From Lujinxingia sediminis (GTDB lineage: Bacteria > Myxococcota_A > Bradymonadia > Bradymonadales > Bradymonadaceae): a stretch of 64,000 bases of DNA. The stretch covers positions 372,001-436,000 of the forward strand of contig NZ_SADD01000001.1 of NCBI RefSeq assembly GCF_004005565.1, written 5' to 3'. The notes below the pieces were generated by a model. It was not told the DNA's origin. It saw nothing but the letters and a program-made list of their open reading frames with translations, and did not search any database. How positions within the stretch are numbered: position 1 is the stretch's first letter; each line of letters starts with the position of its first letter. Below, piece by piece: positions 8,785 to 18,602 of this stretch. Position numbers and translations under genes: made by a program.

Positions 8785-10755
8785 TCAGTCGTTGGGAATG
8801 GCCGCCGGAGCCGCATCCGCAGGGGAGGGCGTGGGCGCTCTGTAGTAGACGGTAATGACATGGCGACCCGGTGTCATCGCAAGGATGCGCTCATCACCGG
8901 GGCCGCTGTTGGCAAGTCGGCTGATGGCGACCTCTTGATCATCGACGAGGACCCGACGGATCGGGCGTCCTTCAAATTCGCGCGGGAACGCCACGCTGGC
9001 GATGGCTCCCTCCGGGGCGCTACCCAGCCGCGCGCCAAGCACGTTGACCGAGATCGTAAGTCGCTGCTCTGCGCTCGACCACTGACTGGTCAGCACGGAC
9101 TGACGACGGGCGATCAGAAAGTCGACAAGGTCGCCGACGGTGGTGACCCAGTGCTGGTGATCGCGAGCCAGGGCGTGAAGTTGACGAAAGCCCAGAAGGA
9201 TGCCGGCGGCAGGCTCGCGTGCCATCGCGTCGGCGGGCACGCTGACCGTCAGGGGTTGATGAAAGTAGGTCTCGCTGTTGACGAGCATCCGCTGCAAGCG
9301 CGCCGGGTCGATATTCGCCCCGCTGAGAACGAAGGGGGCTTCGAGAACCGGCAGTGGAAGCCCTCGGGTGTCAAGCGGGTAGTAGGGCATCGCGCTGCCA
9401 AAGAGGTAGCCAAAATGTTCGGCGCTGGTCGGTCCGAAGCTCGTGTCGACACGAAGCCCTGCCGCCGAGATGCGTCGGAAGGTGGAGTCCCAGTCATTCT
9501 CCCAGAGCGAGGCTTCGGTTCGCATCAGGCGGACCGGTTGCAGGTCGCCCAGGTTGGCCTGCAGCCTGACGCGTTGTTCGGCCAGGGGGAGTTCGCTCGC
9601 CCAGGGTTGCAGGGCACCTACGCCGCGGCTCTCCGTGAGCGCGGCACGCTCCTGGCCCAGCACCCATAAGAGGCCAACTTCGGCGCCCACCTGGTCGGCC
9701 AGCGCTGCCTGGGAGGCGGTGAAGCGATCCGCGGCCGTAAAGATCGTTGCATAGCCCTCATTCTTTCTCGCCCAATCAGCATAGCCCAGCGCCGCACGCG
9801 GCGACTCGGCGCTGGGGTGGGCGTTCGCCACCGCGCCCATATGGTGCCCGGGGAAGGGCCACAGGCGTGGCATCGGGCGATGCTCCGAGAAACGATCGAA
9901 GAGCGCACGCTTGAGTAGGTCTGCGTAGGGTACATGAGAGCTGAGCAGACGCTCGTGGGCCACACGACCCTCGCTCGGCTGCCAGCGCGGACTTCCGGGC
10001 GGGCCAAACTCCATCTGACGCGTGGGCTTGCCCTGATGCAATGCCGTCAACGAGCAGGCATAGTCGAAGAGCAAAGTGAAGACCTGTCCTTCTCCCAGGG
10101 GTTGCACGAGCAGGCCGGGCTGCTCTTCGACTTCGAGGATGACCGGGCCGGCCGGTCGCGGCAGCATGGGCGCGGAAGGCAGGAGCGGACCGGAGAGGGG
10201 GGCGTCGACCAGGTGCTCTCGGATGGGGCCATGTGCCCCGAGCCCATCGACCGAGGTGACGCGTCGGGCCTGGCCGACGTTTCCGGTCGTGGAGACGCCG
10301 GTGATCGTCTCCCAGCCCTCGCGCGGCAACTCCACGACGAGTTGACCGCCTTGTCGGGCGAAGTCTTCCAGTGCGCCAAGCGCGGCGCGAGGTAATCCCA
10401 GGGCGACACGCTCGGGGACAATCACCACGCTACGTCCTGCCAGAATTTGCGGGGAGAGGTTGTCGCTCTGGGCGGTGGCGAAGGCACCGTAGTGGTGCCA
10501 GAGGGCGTTAAACCACCCGTAGCTGCAATCCAGCGCTCGAAGCTCCGCGGCCTGAGCGGCCGGCGTCGCCGGGAGGAGCAACAGGACATCACCCTCGGTG
10601 CGATCGGGAGGCCGCGAACCGTTGGCCTGAAGCGACTCGGTGCGCTGCACGCTCGGCTCCTGAAGGCTTCCCCAGAGCAGCGCCAGAAGTCCCAGTACGA
10701 TCAACGCGCCGAGATCCCAGGTCAGCGCTCCCAGTATTGTGCGTTGTCGCGCCAT
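8785..10755 (-). CDS. Anchored protein with divergent polysaccharide-deacetylase-like barrel, copy 2
   Basis: This 656-residue protein is the downstream member of a tandem paralogous pair. It has one N-terminal transmembrane helix (about residues 14-31: LGALIVLGLLALLWGSL) and a periplasmic Rossmann/amidotransferase-like region (about 55-200: VLLLLPATP, SVVIVPERV, GGQLVVELPREGW). A segment beginning RLWPFPGHHMGAVANAHPSA (about 300) reads like the opening of NodB-type barrels but has HPS instead of the catalytic D-D pair. A beta-rich C-terminus follows. ATG 10755 lies 7 bp after the partner's stop, so the two are co-transcribed. The reaction is unknown, and loss of the usual metal-binding Asp pair suggests a binding or structural role (inference). 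Confidence 0.7.
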   Translation of the reverse strand: MARQRTILGALTWDLGALIVLGLLALLWGSLQEPSVQRTESLQANGSRPPDRTEGDVLLLLPATPAAQAAELRALDCSYGWFNALWHHYGAFATAQSDNLSPQILAGRSVVIVPERVALGLPRAALGALEDFARQGGQLVVELPREGWETITGVSTTGNVGQARRVTSVDGLGAHGPIREHLVDAPLSGPLLPSAPMLPRPAGPVILEVEEQPGLLVQPLGEGQVFTLLFDYACSLTALHQGKPTRQMEFGPPGSPRWQPSEGRVAHERLLSSHVPYADLLKRALFDRFSEHRPMPRLWPFPGHHMGAVANAHPSAESPRAALGYADWARKNEGYATIFTAADRFTASQAALADQVGAEVGLLWVLGQERAALTESRGVGALQPWASELPLAEQRVRLQANLGDLQPVRLMRTEASLWENDWDSTFRRISAAGLRVDTSFGPTSAEHFGYLFGSAMPYYPLDTRGLPLPVLEAPFVLSGANIDPARLQRMLVNSETYFHQPLTVSVPADAMAREPAAGILLGFRQLHALARDHQHWVTTVGDLVDFLIARRQSVLTSQWSSAEQRLTISVNVLGARLGSAPEGAIASVAFPREFEGRPIRRVLVDDQEVAISRLANSGPGDERILAMTPGRHVITVYYRAPTPSPADAAPAAIPND

Positions 10756-10762
10756 AGGCCTG

Positions 10763-12721
10763 TCAGTCGTAGTAAAACTCAAAGGTGTTGAAGCCCTGGG
10801 AGAGCGGCACCTGCCGCAACTCCAGCCCGATAAGCGAGGTCTCCAGGGTTTCGACCTCACTCGACATCAGCTCGCCACCGACCCTGCGCGTTCCGCTGCG
10901 CGCGCCGATAAACTCGTGTTCGCCGACGCGTGTCGGAACCACCACACTCATGTTGCGCTCTTTGGCTTCGACGCTCAGGCGCATGATCGTGCCGTGGCGC
11001 GGGCGATCGTCAGACTGCCGGGTGTGCGCGGGGAGTTCTGTGTCTTCGATGATGCGGCTGCGGATCGAACCGGCGCGACGCGAACGTTGAAAGGCGTCCA
11101 GGCGGAGTGCGTTCATAACGAGGTGTCCGTGGGCCTCGATGGATTCGAACTTGGCCAGCCACGCCTCAAAGTCGTCGACGTTGGGGTAGTCCGCGAAGGC
11201 AGCCGGATCGGTCAGAACGCTGATGACCTGGTGATGGCCCGCCGCGCTCGCTTCGAGCAACGCATCGAACTCGGGGCCTTCGAGGCGGTCGGGAGGAAAT
11301 ACCACCGGAAGTTCACGAAGCCCCAGCGGGACGCCCTCGTCACTCAGGGCCAGAAAAGGAAGGCCGCTTCCAAAGGCGTAGCCGCTCTGGCCTGGTACCG
11401 CATAGCTCGCGTCGATGCGGATGTTGGCGCTGGCCAGCGCCGCCAGCGGTGCGCTCCAGTCCTCGGACCACGTCCCTTCGATGGAGCGGGCGGTGCGCAC
11501 GTAATTGACGGGGAGTACCTTGCGGAGCTGATCGAGCTGAGCCTCGATGGAAACGGGCCGCTCAAAGGGTTGAAAGGCTCCAAAGCCATCCGGCGCATAG
11601 CTCGCGGTGGTGGGGTGAGGGAAGCGCCAGAGCAGGCCAACTTCTCCGCCGCGTGCGTGGATGGCTTCTGCACCTTCCTTACTCAGCCCGGCATCGACGG
11701 TGGTCAGCAGGGTGCTGCTGGCCCGTCGGCTGTTCTCGTATTCCAGCTTCCAGGCGCCACCGTCACCCAGGCGGGCGTCTTCGTGCAGGAAGACCACCGC
11801 TCCCTGAGCATCGCCGGGAAAGGCCCAGAACGCCGGGACCGGAGCAAAACGCGTGATCACGCCGTAGGCGATGTAGCGCTCGAGAAGATCGGCGTAGGGG
11901 ACCTCACTGCCGAGGAGTTTGGCGTCGGCCACCAGGTCGGCGGTTGTTGGCGAGCGCTGCACCCCGGATGACCGCACCCGGTACTCCTCGTCGGGGCGAC
12001 CTTGCTGCAATGAGACGAGGTGCTCACCGAAGTCGAAGTCGACGGTGATCACGTGACCGCGGCCGACCGGCAGGGCGTAGATGACCGGGGCTCCGTCGAT
12101 CGACAGCAAGGTCTCGGCGCCCTCACGTGGCGAAGTTGAGCCGATAAAGTCGGTGGCGACCGGACTCTGACGAAGTTGGGTGAGGTAGGGCTCGTCGAGC
12201 CCTTCGGCATGCGTGATGCGCTGGCCGCGTCGAACGCCGGCGCGGCCATTGGCCGAGAACATCTCGCGAAGCTGCCCGCCGGGTCGCTCTACCACAACGA
12301 GATTGCCCTCACGTGCGCGCCGACGAACGACGTCGAGCGTACTCGGCGGAAGATCGCTGGAGACGCTCGACGTCAGGATAATCACGCGCGCTTCATCGAG
12401 CATGCTTGCAGCCAGCGTCTGCGGGGTGGCGATGGCAACCGGGCCGAACTCTTGCTCGACGAGGTTGATCCAGGCGGCGCTGAAGTCACGCTGGCTAAAC
12501 GCCGGGCCGCTTTGACGGATGGCATCATAGTCCAGTACCACCAGCACATCAGCGCGGGCCTCACGCGTGAGTTCCACCCCTTCGCCCGGGAGCAATTCAG
12601 CGTCGACCGCCATCGGGTTGCGTTGGAGCAGGACGACCGCCGCGATCAGGGCGACGAGGCTCCACAACGCGAGCCGATAGGGCAAGACGTTGACTTGTTT
12701 TCGACGTAAACTGACGACCAT
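10763..12721 (-). CDS. Anchored protein with divergent polysaccharide-deacetylase-like barrel, copy 1
   Basis: This 652-residue protein is the paralogue of the next gene downstream, with the same order of parts. It has an N-terminal transmembrane helix (ALWSLVALIAAVVLL), a Rossmann-like region (ARVIILTSSVSSDLP and EGNLVVVERPGG) and a central FWAFPGDAQGAVVFLHEDAR segment. Further shared blocks are EVGLLWRF, a SEDW motif and an FGSGLPFLALSDEG stretch equivalent to FGSAMPYYPLDTRG in the partner. This copy retains HED where the partner has HPS. A methionine 32 codons upstream (12817) is possible, but 12721 places the helix close to the N-terminus. Co-transcription with copy 2 is clear from the 7-bp gap; function unknown. 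Confidence 0.7.
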   Translation of the reverse strand: MVVSLRRKQVNVLPYRLALWSLVALIAAVVLLQRNPMAVDAELLPGEGVELTREARADVLVVLDYDAIRQSGPAFSQRDFSAAWINLVEQEFGPVAIATPQTLAASMLDEARVIILTSSVSSDLPPSTLDVVRRRAREGNLVVVERPGGQLREMFSANGRAGVRRGQRITHAEGLDEPYLTQLRQSPVATDFIGSTSPREGAETLLSIDGAPVIYALPVGRGHVITVDFDFGEHLVSLQQGRPDEEYRVRSSGVQRSPTTADLVADAKLLGSEVPYADLLERYIAYGVITRFAPVPAFWAFPGDAQGAVVFLHEDARLGDGGAWKLEYENSRRASSTLLTTVDAGLSKEGAEAIHARGGEVGLLWRFPHPTTASYAPDGFGAFQPFERPVSIEAQLDQLRKVLPVNYVRTARSIEGTWSEDWSAPLAALASANIRIDASYAVPGQSGYAFGSGLPFLALSDEGVPLGLRELPVVFPPDRLEGPEFDALLEASAAGHHQVISVLTDPAAFADYPNVDDFEAWLAKFESIEAHGHLVMNALRLDAFQRSRRAGSIRSRIIEDTELPAHTRQSDDRPRHGTIMRLSVEAKERNMSVVVPTRVGEHEFIGARSGTRRVGGELMSSEVETLETSLIGLELRQVPLSQGFNTFEFYYD

Positions 12722-12889
12722 AACGACGTGTCGCGAAAGAGAAAGGCGTCGATGCACAGGGCCCGGAAGGCCGGCGAGCCAACCGACTCGGAAGGCGGCG
12801 GCATTCCCGCACGTCATACACTGATTTGTCAGGATGATTAAGTCGCGTGTCGTTCGCTGCGCGCATTTGACGGTAGATTCAGGAGAAAG

Positions 12890-13435
12890 ATGGCAGATAT
12901 CATCGTGGCAGCCGAGCGGGAGGGCACTCTGGAGGTCGGTCGCAGTCGCCTGGGGCAGACGAGGGCGGCGGTGGGACGCGCGGCGCTCTCTTTTCCGCTG
13001 GTGATGGGGGGGCTGGCGCTGATCCTTTTGCCGGACTATCTGGGCCGCTATCGGGAGGCCGAGCCGGTGCCCGGACTCTACTGGGTGGCGCTTGCGATCA
13101 TGGCGCTACTTTTCGCGGTGATCGTGGGTTCGGTGAGCGCACTTCGTCGTGAGTGGTGGATCTTTGACGGTCCGAGGCGTCAGCTGCAGGTGCAGGTCCG
13201 GTTTATGGCCAGCGTGCAAGAGGCTTCGGTACCTCTGCGCGACGTCGAAGGCCTGAAACTTGTAAGAGGGGGCTTCGGGGGGCAAGCACGTCTGGATATC
13301 GTGCTCAAAGAAGGCCGACGAGAGACGCTGGCGCGGGGGTACTTTCCGGGCGATCGTCTCGAGGTTGTGGGCCAGGCGATCAGCGACTATCTCAAGTCGC
13401 ACCGCTTCTTTGTGGAGTTGGAGCGCGAAGCGTAA
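12890..13435 (+). CDS. Small membrane protein with PH-like C-terminal domain
   Basis: The protein is 181 residues. The start is well supported by AGGAGAAAG 4 bases upstream. Two transmembrane helices (about residues 31-50 and 66-85) are followed by a basic turn RREWW and a C-terminal beta-rich domain (IFDGPRRQLQVQVRF, VPLRDVEGLKLVRG), similar in layout to bacterial PH (bPH)-type membrane proteins. The role is unknown. It diverges from the paralogue pair, with 168 bp between the starts, and precedes the TPR/HEAT gene on the same strand. Confidence 0.7.
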   Translation: MADIIVAAEREGTLEVGRSRLGQTRAAVGRAALSFPLVMGGLALILLPDYLGRYREAEPVPGLYWVALAIMALLFAVIVGSVSALRREWWIFDGPRRQLQVQVRFMASVQEASVPLRDVEGLKLVRGGFGGQARLDIVLKEGRRETLARGYFPGDRLEVVGQAISDYLKSHRFFVELEREA

Positions 13436-13497
13436 GGCCGGGAGTACGGAGGAATGGCCGAAGCACGCGTCGAGGTTGGGAGCTACGAGGAGACACC

Positions 13498-16400
13498 ATG
13501 GTCGAGCGGGAATCGAAGGGGAGCAAGCAGATGAGCAAGGTGGGGCGTTGGTGCAAAACCACCACGGTGGCGGCCTTCGCCGCGTCGACCCTGGCGCTCG
13601 TTTCGGCGCCGACTTCACTGCACGCGCAGGACTTTGAGGTCACAAGCGGCGATGAGCGCCAGCAGCGCATCGTCGAGCGTTATATGGAGCTTGTGGAGTC
13701 CAACCCCGCCGAGGAGCGTCACCTGCAGAGTCTTCTCTTCCACGTGGGCCGCGGCAGTGGGCTGAACGGTCTCATCACGCATTATCGCCAGCGGGTGGAT
13801 CGGTCGCCGGAGTCGCTTAACCTCCACCTGGTTCTGGGGCATCTTTTACGCGCTCGCGGAGACTTCGAAGACGCGTTGACTGTCTATGAGCGCGCTGTAG
13901 AGCTGGGCGCGGAGAGCTCTAACGCGTGGTTAAGCCGAGGTCAGGTGCGCCTGATGATGGGCCAGCGCGCCGGCGCGCTCACCGACTTTGAGCGTGCACT
14001 GGAACTGGAGAAGAGCCGCACCCGACGCGGAGAGATCCTGCAGAACCTTGCGGAACTCTCGTTCTCTCAGCGGGACTTTGAGCGGGGCATCGACTTTTAC
14101 AAGCGCCGCATCGAACTCTCACCCAACGATGAGTTTGTTCGTCGGGACTTCGCCGCGCTGCTTTTGCAGTACCGGCAGTGGGACGAGGCGCTCGAACAGT
14201 ACGATGCGCTCTTGCGCATGGTCGGCCGCGACACCGCTCGGCGTGCGGAGTTTCTCTCGGAGCGCGCCGAGATCTTTGCGTCGATGGGACAGAACGACCG
14301 CGCGTTGGAGAGTCTGCAACAGGCGATCGGTCTGTTGCGTGCCGACAATTGGAGAGTGGGGGAGATGCGCGCGCGCATGGTCGATATCTATCGCCAGTCC
14401 GGTGAACTTGGCGCGTTTCTGGAACGTTACGCCCGCGCCTGGTCACGTGGTGGCTACGACCAACAGATGCTTGTGGCTGATGTTTACGCCGAGACTGGAA
14501 AGCTCGAAGATGCGTTGAGTCTGTATCGGCGAGCGGCCTCTCGCGATCGTAGCGCGGAAGAGCCGCGTCAGAAGATCATTCGTATCTATGAGAGGATGGG
14601 GCGAGAGCAGGACTTGCCGGCGGCCTACCGCGAACTGATGCGTGCGGCACCAAGGCGCCACGGATTCGGCCTGGAGCTTGCCCGTCATCACATGCGCATG
14701 GGGGAACGCGATGAGGCACTCGACGTTTTGAGGGCGTTGGAGCGGCGCTTCAGCGATGACAGCTATGTGCTTCTCGAGATCGCCGATCATTATGCGCGAT
14801 GGGATATCGAAGATCGGGCTGAGGCGACCTTCGCCCGCGTCGAGCGTCTGGATCCGCAGGATGAAGTGGTTCTCCTCGCGCTGGCCGAGTTCTATTTCGC
14901 ACGAGGGGAGCGACAGCGCGCCATTGAGACCTGGCAGCGCCTTCCCGACTCTCGCCTTGGACGCATCGAAGGACTGGCGCGGATGGGCGAGGTCATGGTC
15001 GATCGCGGCCTCACCGACCTCGGTATCGGCGCGTATCTCCGCGCGCTGGAAGAGGCGCCGGATCATGTCGGCGTGCGTCGCGGGCTGGCCAACGCCCTGG
15101 AGCGTGCGCGACGATGGGATGAGGCCGCCGAAGCCTGGGCTCAGGTGTACGCGCAGGCCGAACGCGAGCAGTGGAAGCAGGAGGCTCGCGCGCGCATCGT
15201 CGAACTCTACCGACGTCAGCAGACCCTGCGCGCCCAGATGCAGACCTGGGCGGCCGCGGTACGCACTGACTCCGACGTGCAGGCAGGCTTCTTTCTAACC
15301 GAGGCGCATCTGCGATTACGGGAGTTCGAACAGGGCGCGCAGGTGATCGAGGCCGTTATCGCGTCGCTCGCTCCCGACGCTCCAGAGATGGTCAGCGCGC
15401 TGACGCTCCTGGAGCGCGCGTATGTTCAAGCCGGTCAGTATGCCCGCGCCATCGACGCTCTTGAGCGCCTGGCCGAGCTTCGTCCAGAGCTCGCCGCGGA
15501 TCTGCTCGCCAGGATGTCGGAGTACGCGCTGGAGTCCTCGTCGGAGGCGCAGGCCGTCGAGTTTGCGGTGCGCTCGCTGGAGGTCAATCCCGACGATGCG
15601 CGCGCTCAGGCTCGCGTTGCTGGCATCTATGAAGAGGCGGGCGAGTTGGAGGAGGCGGTGCGTCATTACCGCGCGGCCACTGAGATCGATCCGCAGGCTT
15701 TTGATCTGAAGCTGGCCCTGGGACGGGCATTGATCGCGATGGAACGGGACGCCGAAGGCGATGATGTCCTCTGGGAGGTGGTACGCGATGCCACCGAAGA
15801 CGCCCTGATCCTGGAGGCGGGCGAGGAGCTGCTGCGCCGCGCCGCACACACCGGGCGGCTCGAAGCGCTGGAGGCCCGATGGTACCCGCTGGCGTTTCGG
15901 TTGCCGGTACGGGATGCGCACGGGCGACTTCTCTTGCAACTTTACAGCCGTCTGAGCAGTCCGAGGATCGTCGCTGCGCATCATGGCGACGATGAGACCC
16001 GAGAGCGCACCTCCGGGGAGCTTCGGGACCTGGGGGGGCGAGCGGCTTCCCTCCTGCTTGATATGGTGCAACGCGATGATGTGGGGCAGCGCGCCCGAGC
16101 GCTGCGGCTGATCGCTGAGCTGGAAGTGGAACTGGCCGTTCCTATGCTCGTCCGAATGATTCGGGATCGTGGAGAGGCCACGCGTGTAAGTGCGATTGTT
16201 GCGGCGGCACGCCTGAGTGACGCACGTCTGGTCGCCCCGCTGATCGAGGCGGCCGCCGATACCGATCCTACGGTTCGTCAGAGCGCGCTGTGGGCGCTTG
16301 GTTTTATGCCCTCGCAGCGCGCCGCCGTGGAGACGTTACGTGAGATCGTGGGCCAGGGGAGCGGGCAGAGCGATGATCAACTTCTGGCACTGGCCTCGTT

Positions 16401-17502
16401 AGCGCGTCTTGGCGGGGCCGCGTCGCGTAGCGTTCTGGCCGAAAGGCTGGAGGCGCTGCGGACCGCCGGAAGGGCGCGAAACGCACGCCATGTGATGGCC
16501 GCCGCCGCTCGAGCCTATGAGGACGCGAGCCCGGACGCGTTGATCGCGCTGCTGCGCGCGCCCTCCAGCGCACACAGCGCCCAGGCGGCGCAGGTACTCG
16601 GCGCCATCGCTTCGCCCGAAGCGATCGACGCATTGTGGACCACCTACCTGGAAGCCGATGTGCACACAGGAGCGGCCGCCGCGCAGGGGCTTCGTGGTGC
16701 ATTGCATACAGGTGATGGTCCGACGTCGAGCGCGCGCCGGTGGCAAGACGAATCGCAGGCGTTTGACTGGCGTCGCAACGCCTGGCGAATCCAGGACCTT
16801 CTGGTAACGCAGGCAGCTTTTGATACAGGGAGCGCAGTCGAGCGCGCGCCGGATGCGGTCGGTGACGGGTTACGTCGAGTCGCCGGTCGCGATGTAGCGC
16901 GCTGGCAGGGGCTGGCGATGGCCCTGCTTGACGATGTCGCCCGGGAGCGCGCCGACGGGTTGGGGAACTTCGAGCCGATGCGTGCGATGGCCGCTGAACT
17001 TTCCCGGGATGGCATAGTGCCCGAAGGCAGCTCCGCAGCGTTGTTGTGGCAAGCCTACACCGGCACAACGACCCTTGAGGCGTTGGTAGAGGCGGCCGAG
17101 GATAGTGTGCTGACCGAATCCCAGGCACTGCTCGCGATGGTGGGCCTGGCGAACGTGCCGACCCCTCAGGGCAGAGCCGACGAAGGGATCGCACGCTGGC
17201 TCAGCGCCTCCCTTCAAAGCTCCGACCCCGCACTCCGCCTGCACGCTCTTCAGGCCGTGGCGCGCCACGCTCCTGACTCCGCTGAACTGAAAGACCAGGT
17301 GCGATCCCACCTTCGCGCCGAAGCTCCCGGGGAGGTCATCGCTGCAGCTCACGCCCTCGCGGCGCTGGGGGACGTCGAGGCTCTGGAGACCATGCGGGAT
17401 CTTGAGGCACGCGCCACACCGGCGGTGCGCCGAGCCCTGCGTGAGGCGCGTCACGCACTTGAGAGTTCGTCTGACACGCTCGATCGCCCCCGCGGCTCTT
17501 GA
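13498..17502 (+). CDS. Exported TPR and HEAT repeat protein, 1334 residues
   Basis: A basic start and hydrophobic stretch (about residues 20-42, ending SLHAQ) form a signal peptide. Residues about 50-800 are a long run of TPR-like helical pairs (for example LGHLLRARGDFEDALTVYER, LGRALIAMERDAEGDDVL). From about 850 the repeats change to HEAT type (RAASLLLDMVQRDDVGQRARAL; PTVRQSALWALGF; HAAAHALAALGDVEA-like units) through to the end. Such a protein should be a large periplasmic scaffold. No catalytic domain is visible. ATG 13498 has GGAG upstream; ATG 13531 is an alternative that keeps the signal peptide. The zinc-ribbon FHA gene follows on the same strand after about 100 bp, so the two may cooperate. 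Confidence 0.85.
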   Translation: MVERESKGSKQMSKVGRWCKTTTVAAFAASTLALVSAPTSLHAQDFEVTSGDERQQRIVERYMELVESNPAEERHLQSLLFHVGRGSGLNGLITHYRQRVDRSPESLNLHLVLGHLLRARGDFEDALTVYERAVELGAESSNAWLSRGQVRLMMGQRAGALTDFERALELEKSRTRRGEILQNLAELSFSQRDFERGIDFYKRRIELSPNDEFVRRDFAALLLQYRQWDEALEQYDALLRMVGRDTARRAEFLSERAEIFASMGQNDRALESLQQAIGLLRADNWRVGEMRARMVDIYRQSGELGAFLERYARAWSRGGYDQQMLVADVYAETGKLEDALSLYRRAASRDRSAEEPRQKIIRIYERMGREQDLPAAYRELMRAAPRRHGFGLELARHHMRMGERDEALDVLRALERRFSDDSYVLLEIADHYARWDIEDRAEATFARVERLDPQDEVVLLALAEFYFARGERQRAIETWQRLPDSRLGRIEGLARMGEVMVDRGLTDLGIGAYLRALEEAPDHVGVRRGLANALERARRWDEAAEAWAQVYAQAEREQWKQEARARIVELYRRQQTLRAQMQTWAAAVRTDSDVQAGFFLTEAHLRLREFEQGAQVIEAVIASLAPDAPEMVSALTLLERAYVQAGQYARAIDALERLAELRPELAADLLARMSEYALESSSEAQAVEFAVRSLEVNPDDARAQARVAGIYEEAGELEEAVRHYRAATEIDPQAFDLKLALGRALIAMERDAEGDDVLWEVVRDATEDALILEAGEELLRRAAHTGRLEALEARWYPLAFRLPVRDAHGRLLLQLYSRLSSPRIVAAHHGDDETRERTSGELRDLGGRAASLLLDMVQRDDVGQRARALRLIAELEVELAVPMLVRMIRDRGEATRVSAIVAAARLSDARLVAPLIEAAADTDPTVRQSALWALGFMPSQRAAVETLREIVGQGSGQSDDQLLALASLARLGGAASRSVLAERLEALRTAGRARNARHVMAAAARAYEDASPDALIALLRAPSSAHSAQAAQVLGAIASPEAIDALWTTYLEADVHTGAAAAQGLRGALHTGDGPTSSARRWQDESQAFDWRRNAWRIQDLLVTQAAFDTGSAVERAPDAVGDGLRRVAGRDVARWQGLAMALLDDVARERADGLGNFEPMRAMAAELSRDGIVPEGSSAALLWQAYTGTTTLEALVEAAEDSVLTESQALLAMVGLANVPTPQGRADEGIARWLSASLQSSDPALRLHALQAVARHAPDSAELKDQVRSHLRAEAPGEVIAAAHALAALGDVEALETMRDLEARATPAVRRALREARHALESSSDTLDRPRGS

Positions 17503-17605
17503 TCCTTTGGCCCCCACCTCTTACGCTTCGCCACGCTGATTCGATGATGTCGACAAGCCGTGCCTCTCCAGCGAAGGGAGTGCGGCGCCTGTGGAGGTTT
17601 TGAGC

Positions 17606-18388
17606 ATGTCCAGCGCCCGTTTATGTGCCAACTGTAAAGCTGTTGTCCCGGAAGAGCACTTCTACTGCGGTCGCTGCGGCGCCAGCTACAATGAAGACGG
17701 TCGTGAGCAGGCCAATGAGACCCTCTTTTTCGGTGCGATGCAGGCCCCGGGGCGCGCCAAGATCATTCTTATCAGCGGCCAGGGCCTGGAGGGCTTGAGT
17801 TACCACCTCAACTCCACGACCCACGTCGCCGGGCGCTCCAATGGAGTGATCCTCTTTCCCGACGATCCCTTCCTCTCCGAGAAACACGCGAGCTTCTTCT
17901 ACAAAGCCAACAAGCTTTACCTGCGCGATGAGAAGAGCCTCAATGGTACCTTTAAACGCATCCGTGAGCCTCGGGCGCTTCAGGATGGTGAGGAGTTTCT
18001 GGTCGGGCAGCAGCGTTTCCGTCTGGAGTTGCTCGATCTCAAGAGCGAGTACCCGATGCGCGAAGACACGCTGATGTACGTCAGCCCGCCGCGCCCCTAC
18101 ACCTTCCGCATCGTGCACGTACTCGATGGGGGACGTCCGGGAGCAGCCTACTGCAACGCGGAGAACACCCTGACGATCGGACGCGAAGGCACCGACGTGA
18201 TCTTCCCCGACGACCGGCATATCTCCAAAAGCCACGCTCGCCTCGTCTGGCGCGAGGAGCAGGTCTGGCTTGAGGACCTCGACTCGAAGAACGGTACGTA
18301 CGCACCGGTCAGCGGTGAGGCGGAGATGATCCATGGGGACTATGTTTTCCTGGGCAGCGAGCTGATGCGCATCGAAATCAACGCCTGA
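17606..18388 (+). CDS. Zinc-ribbon protein with two FHA domains
   Basis: The protein has 260 residues from ATG 17606, which follows GGAGG at a good distance; GTG 17591 is too early. An N-terminal double CxxC zinc ribbon (CANC and CGRC, about residues 7-26) precedes two FHA domains. FHA1 (about 60-145) has HVAGRSNG, SEKHASF and SLNGTF; FHA2 (about 170-255) has LTIGREGTD, ISKSHARL and SKNGTY. Both keep the Arg, Ser-x-x-His and Asn residues used for phosphothreonine recognition. The protein is probably a cytoplasmic adaptor reading Ser/Thr kinase signals, which are abundant in Myxococcota. No kinase is adjacent. A strong bidirectional terminator follows. Confidence 0.92.
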   Translation: MSSARLCANCKAVVPEEHFYCGRCGASYNEDGREQANETLFFGAMQAPGRAKIILISGQGLEGLSYHLNSTTHVAGRSNGVILFPDDPFLSEKHASFFYKANKLYLRDEKSLNGTFKRIREPRALQDGEEFLVGQQRFRLELLDLKSEYPMREDTLMYVSPPRPYTFRIVHVLDGGRPGAAYCNAENTLTIGREGTDVIFPDDRHISKSHARLVWREEQVWLEDLDSKNGTYAPVSGEAEMIHGDYVFLGSELMRIEINA

Positions 18389-18414
18389 ACGCGCATCACA
18401 GTCAGGATGCGAAC

Positions 18415-18452
18415 AAAAAAGCCCCACCCGGATCGCCGGGTAGGGCTTTTTT
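18415..18452. terminator. Bidirectional intrinsic terminator
   Basis: An A6 run, a GC-rich stem around the loop ATCG (one C-A mismatch) and a T6 run sit 27 bp after the FHA gene stop. It can terminate that transcript on the plus strand and also backs up the minus-strand cold-shock transcript. Confidence 0.85.
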
Positions 18453-18524
18453 GTTGCCCGTGGATGCGGTGCTCGCACCTTTAGAAGATGACGTTGGACG
18501 GAGGGCGTTGCCCCCCATGAAGAA

Positions 18525-18559
18525 AGGCCATGGGCGGCTCCCCGAGCCGCCCATGGCCT
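18525..18559 (-). terminator. Terminator of the cold-shock gene
   Basis: A perfect 15-bp stem (arms 18525-18539 and 18545-18559) with a 5-base loop is followed on the minus strand by TTCTTC. It lies 43 bp after the cold-shock stop codon. Confidence 0.65.
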
Positions 18560-18602
18560 GTATCTGCTCTCAGGCTGACCTCGCGTCAGCCTTCAGCTCT
18601 GC

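Noticed and set aside
10739-11971. A 410-codon plus-strand frame opposite the paralogue pair
   Set aside because: It overlaps two well-supported minus-strand genes entirely; no ribosome binding site, no known motif.
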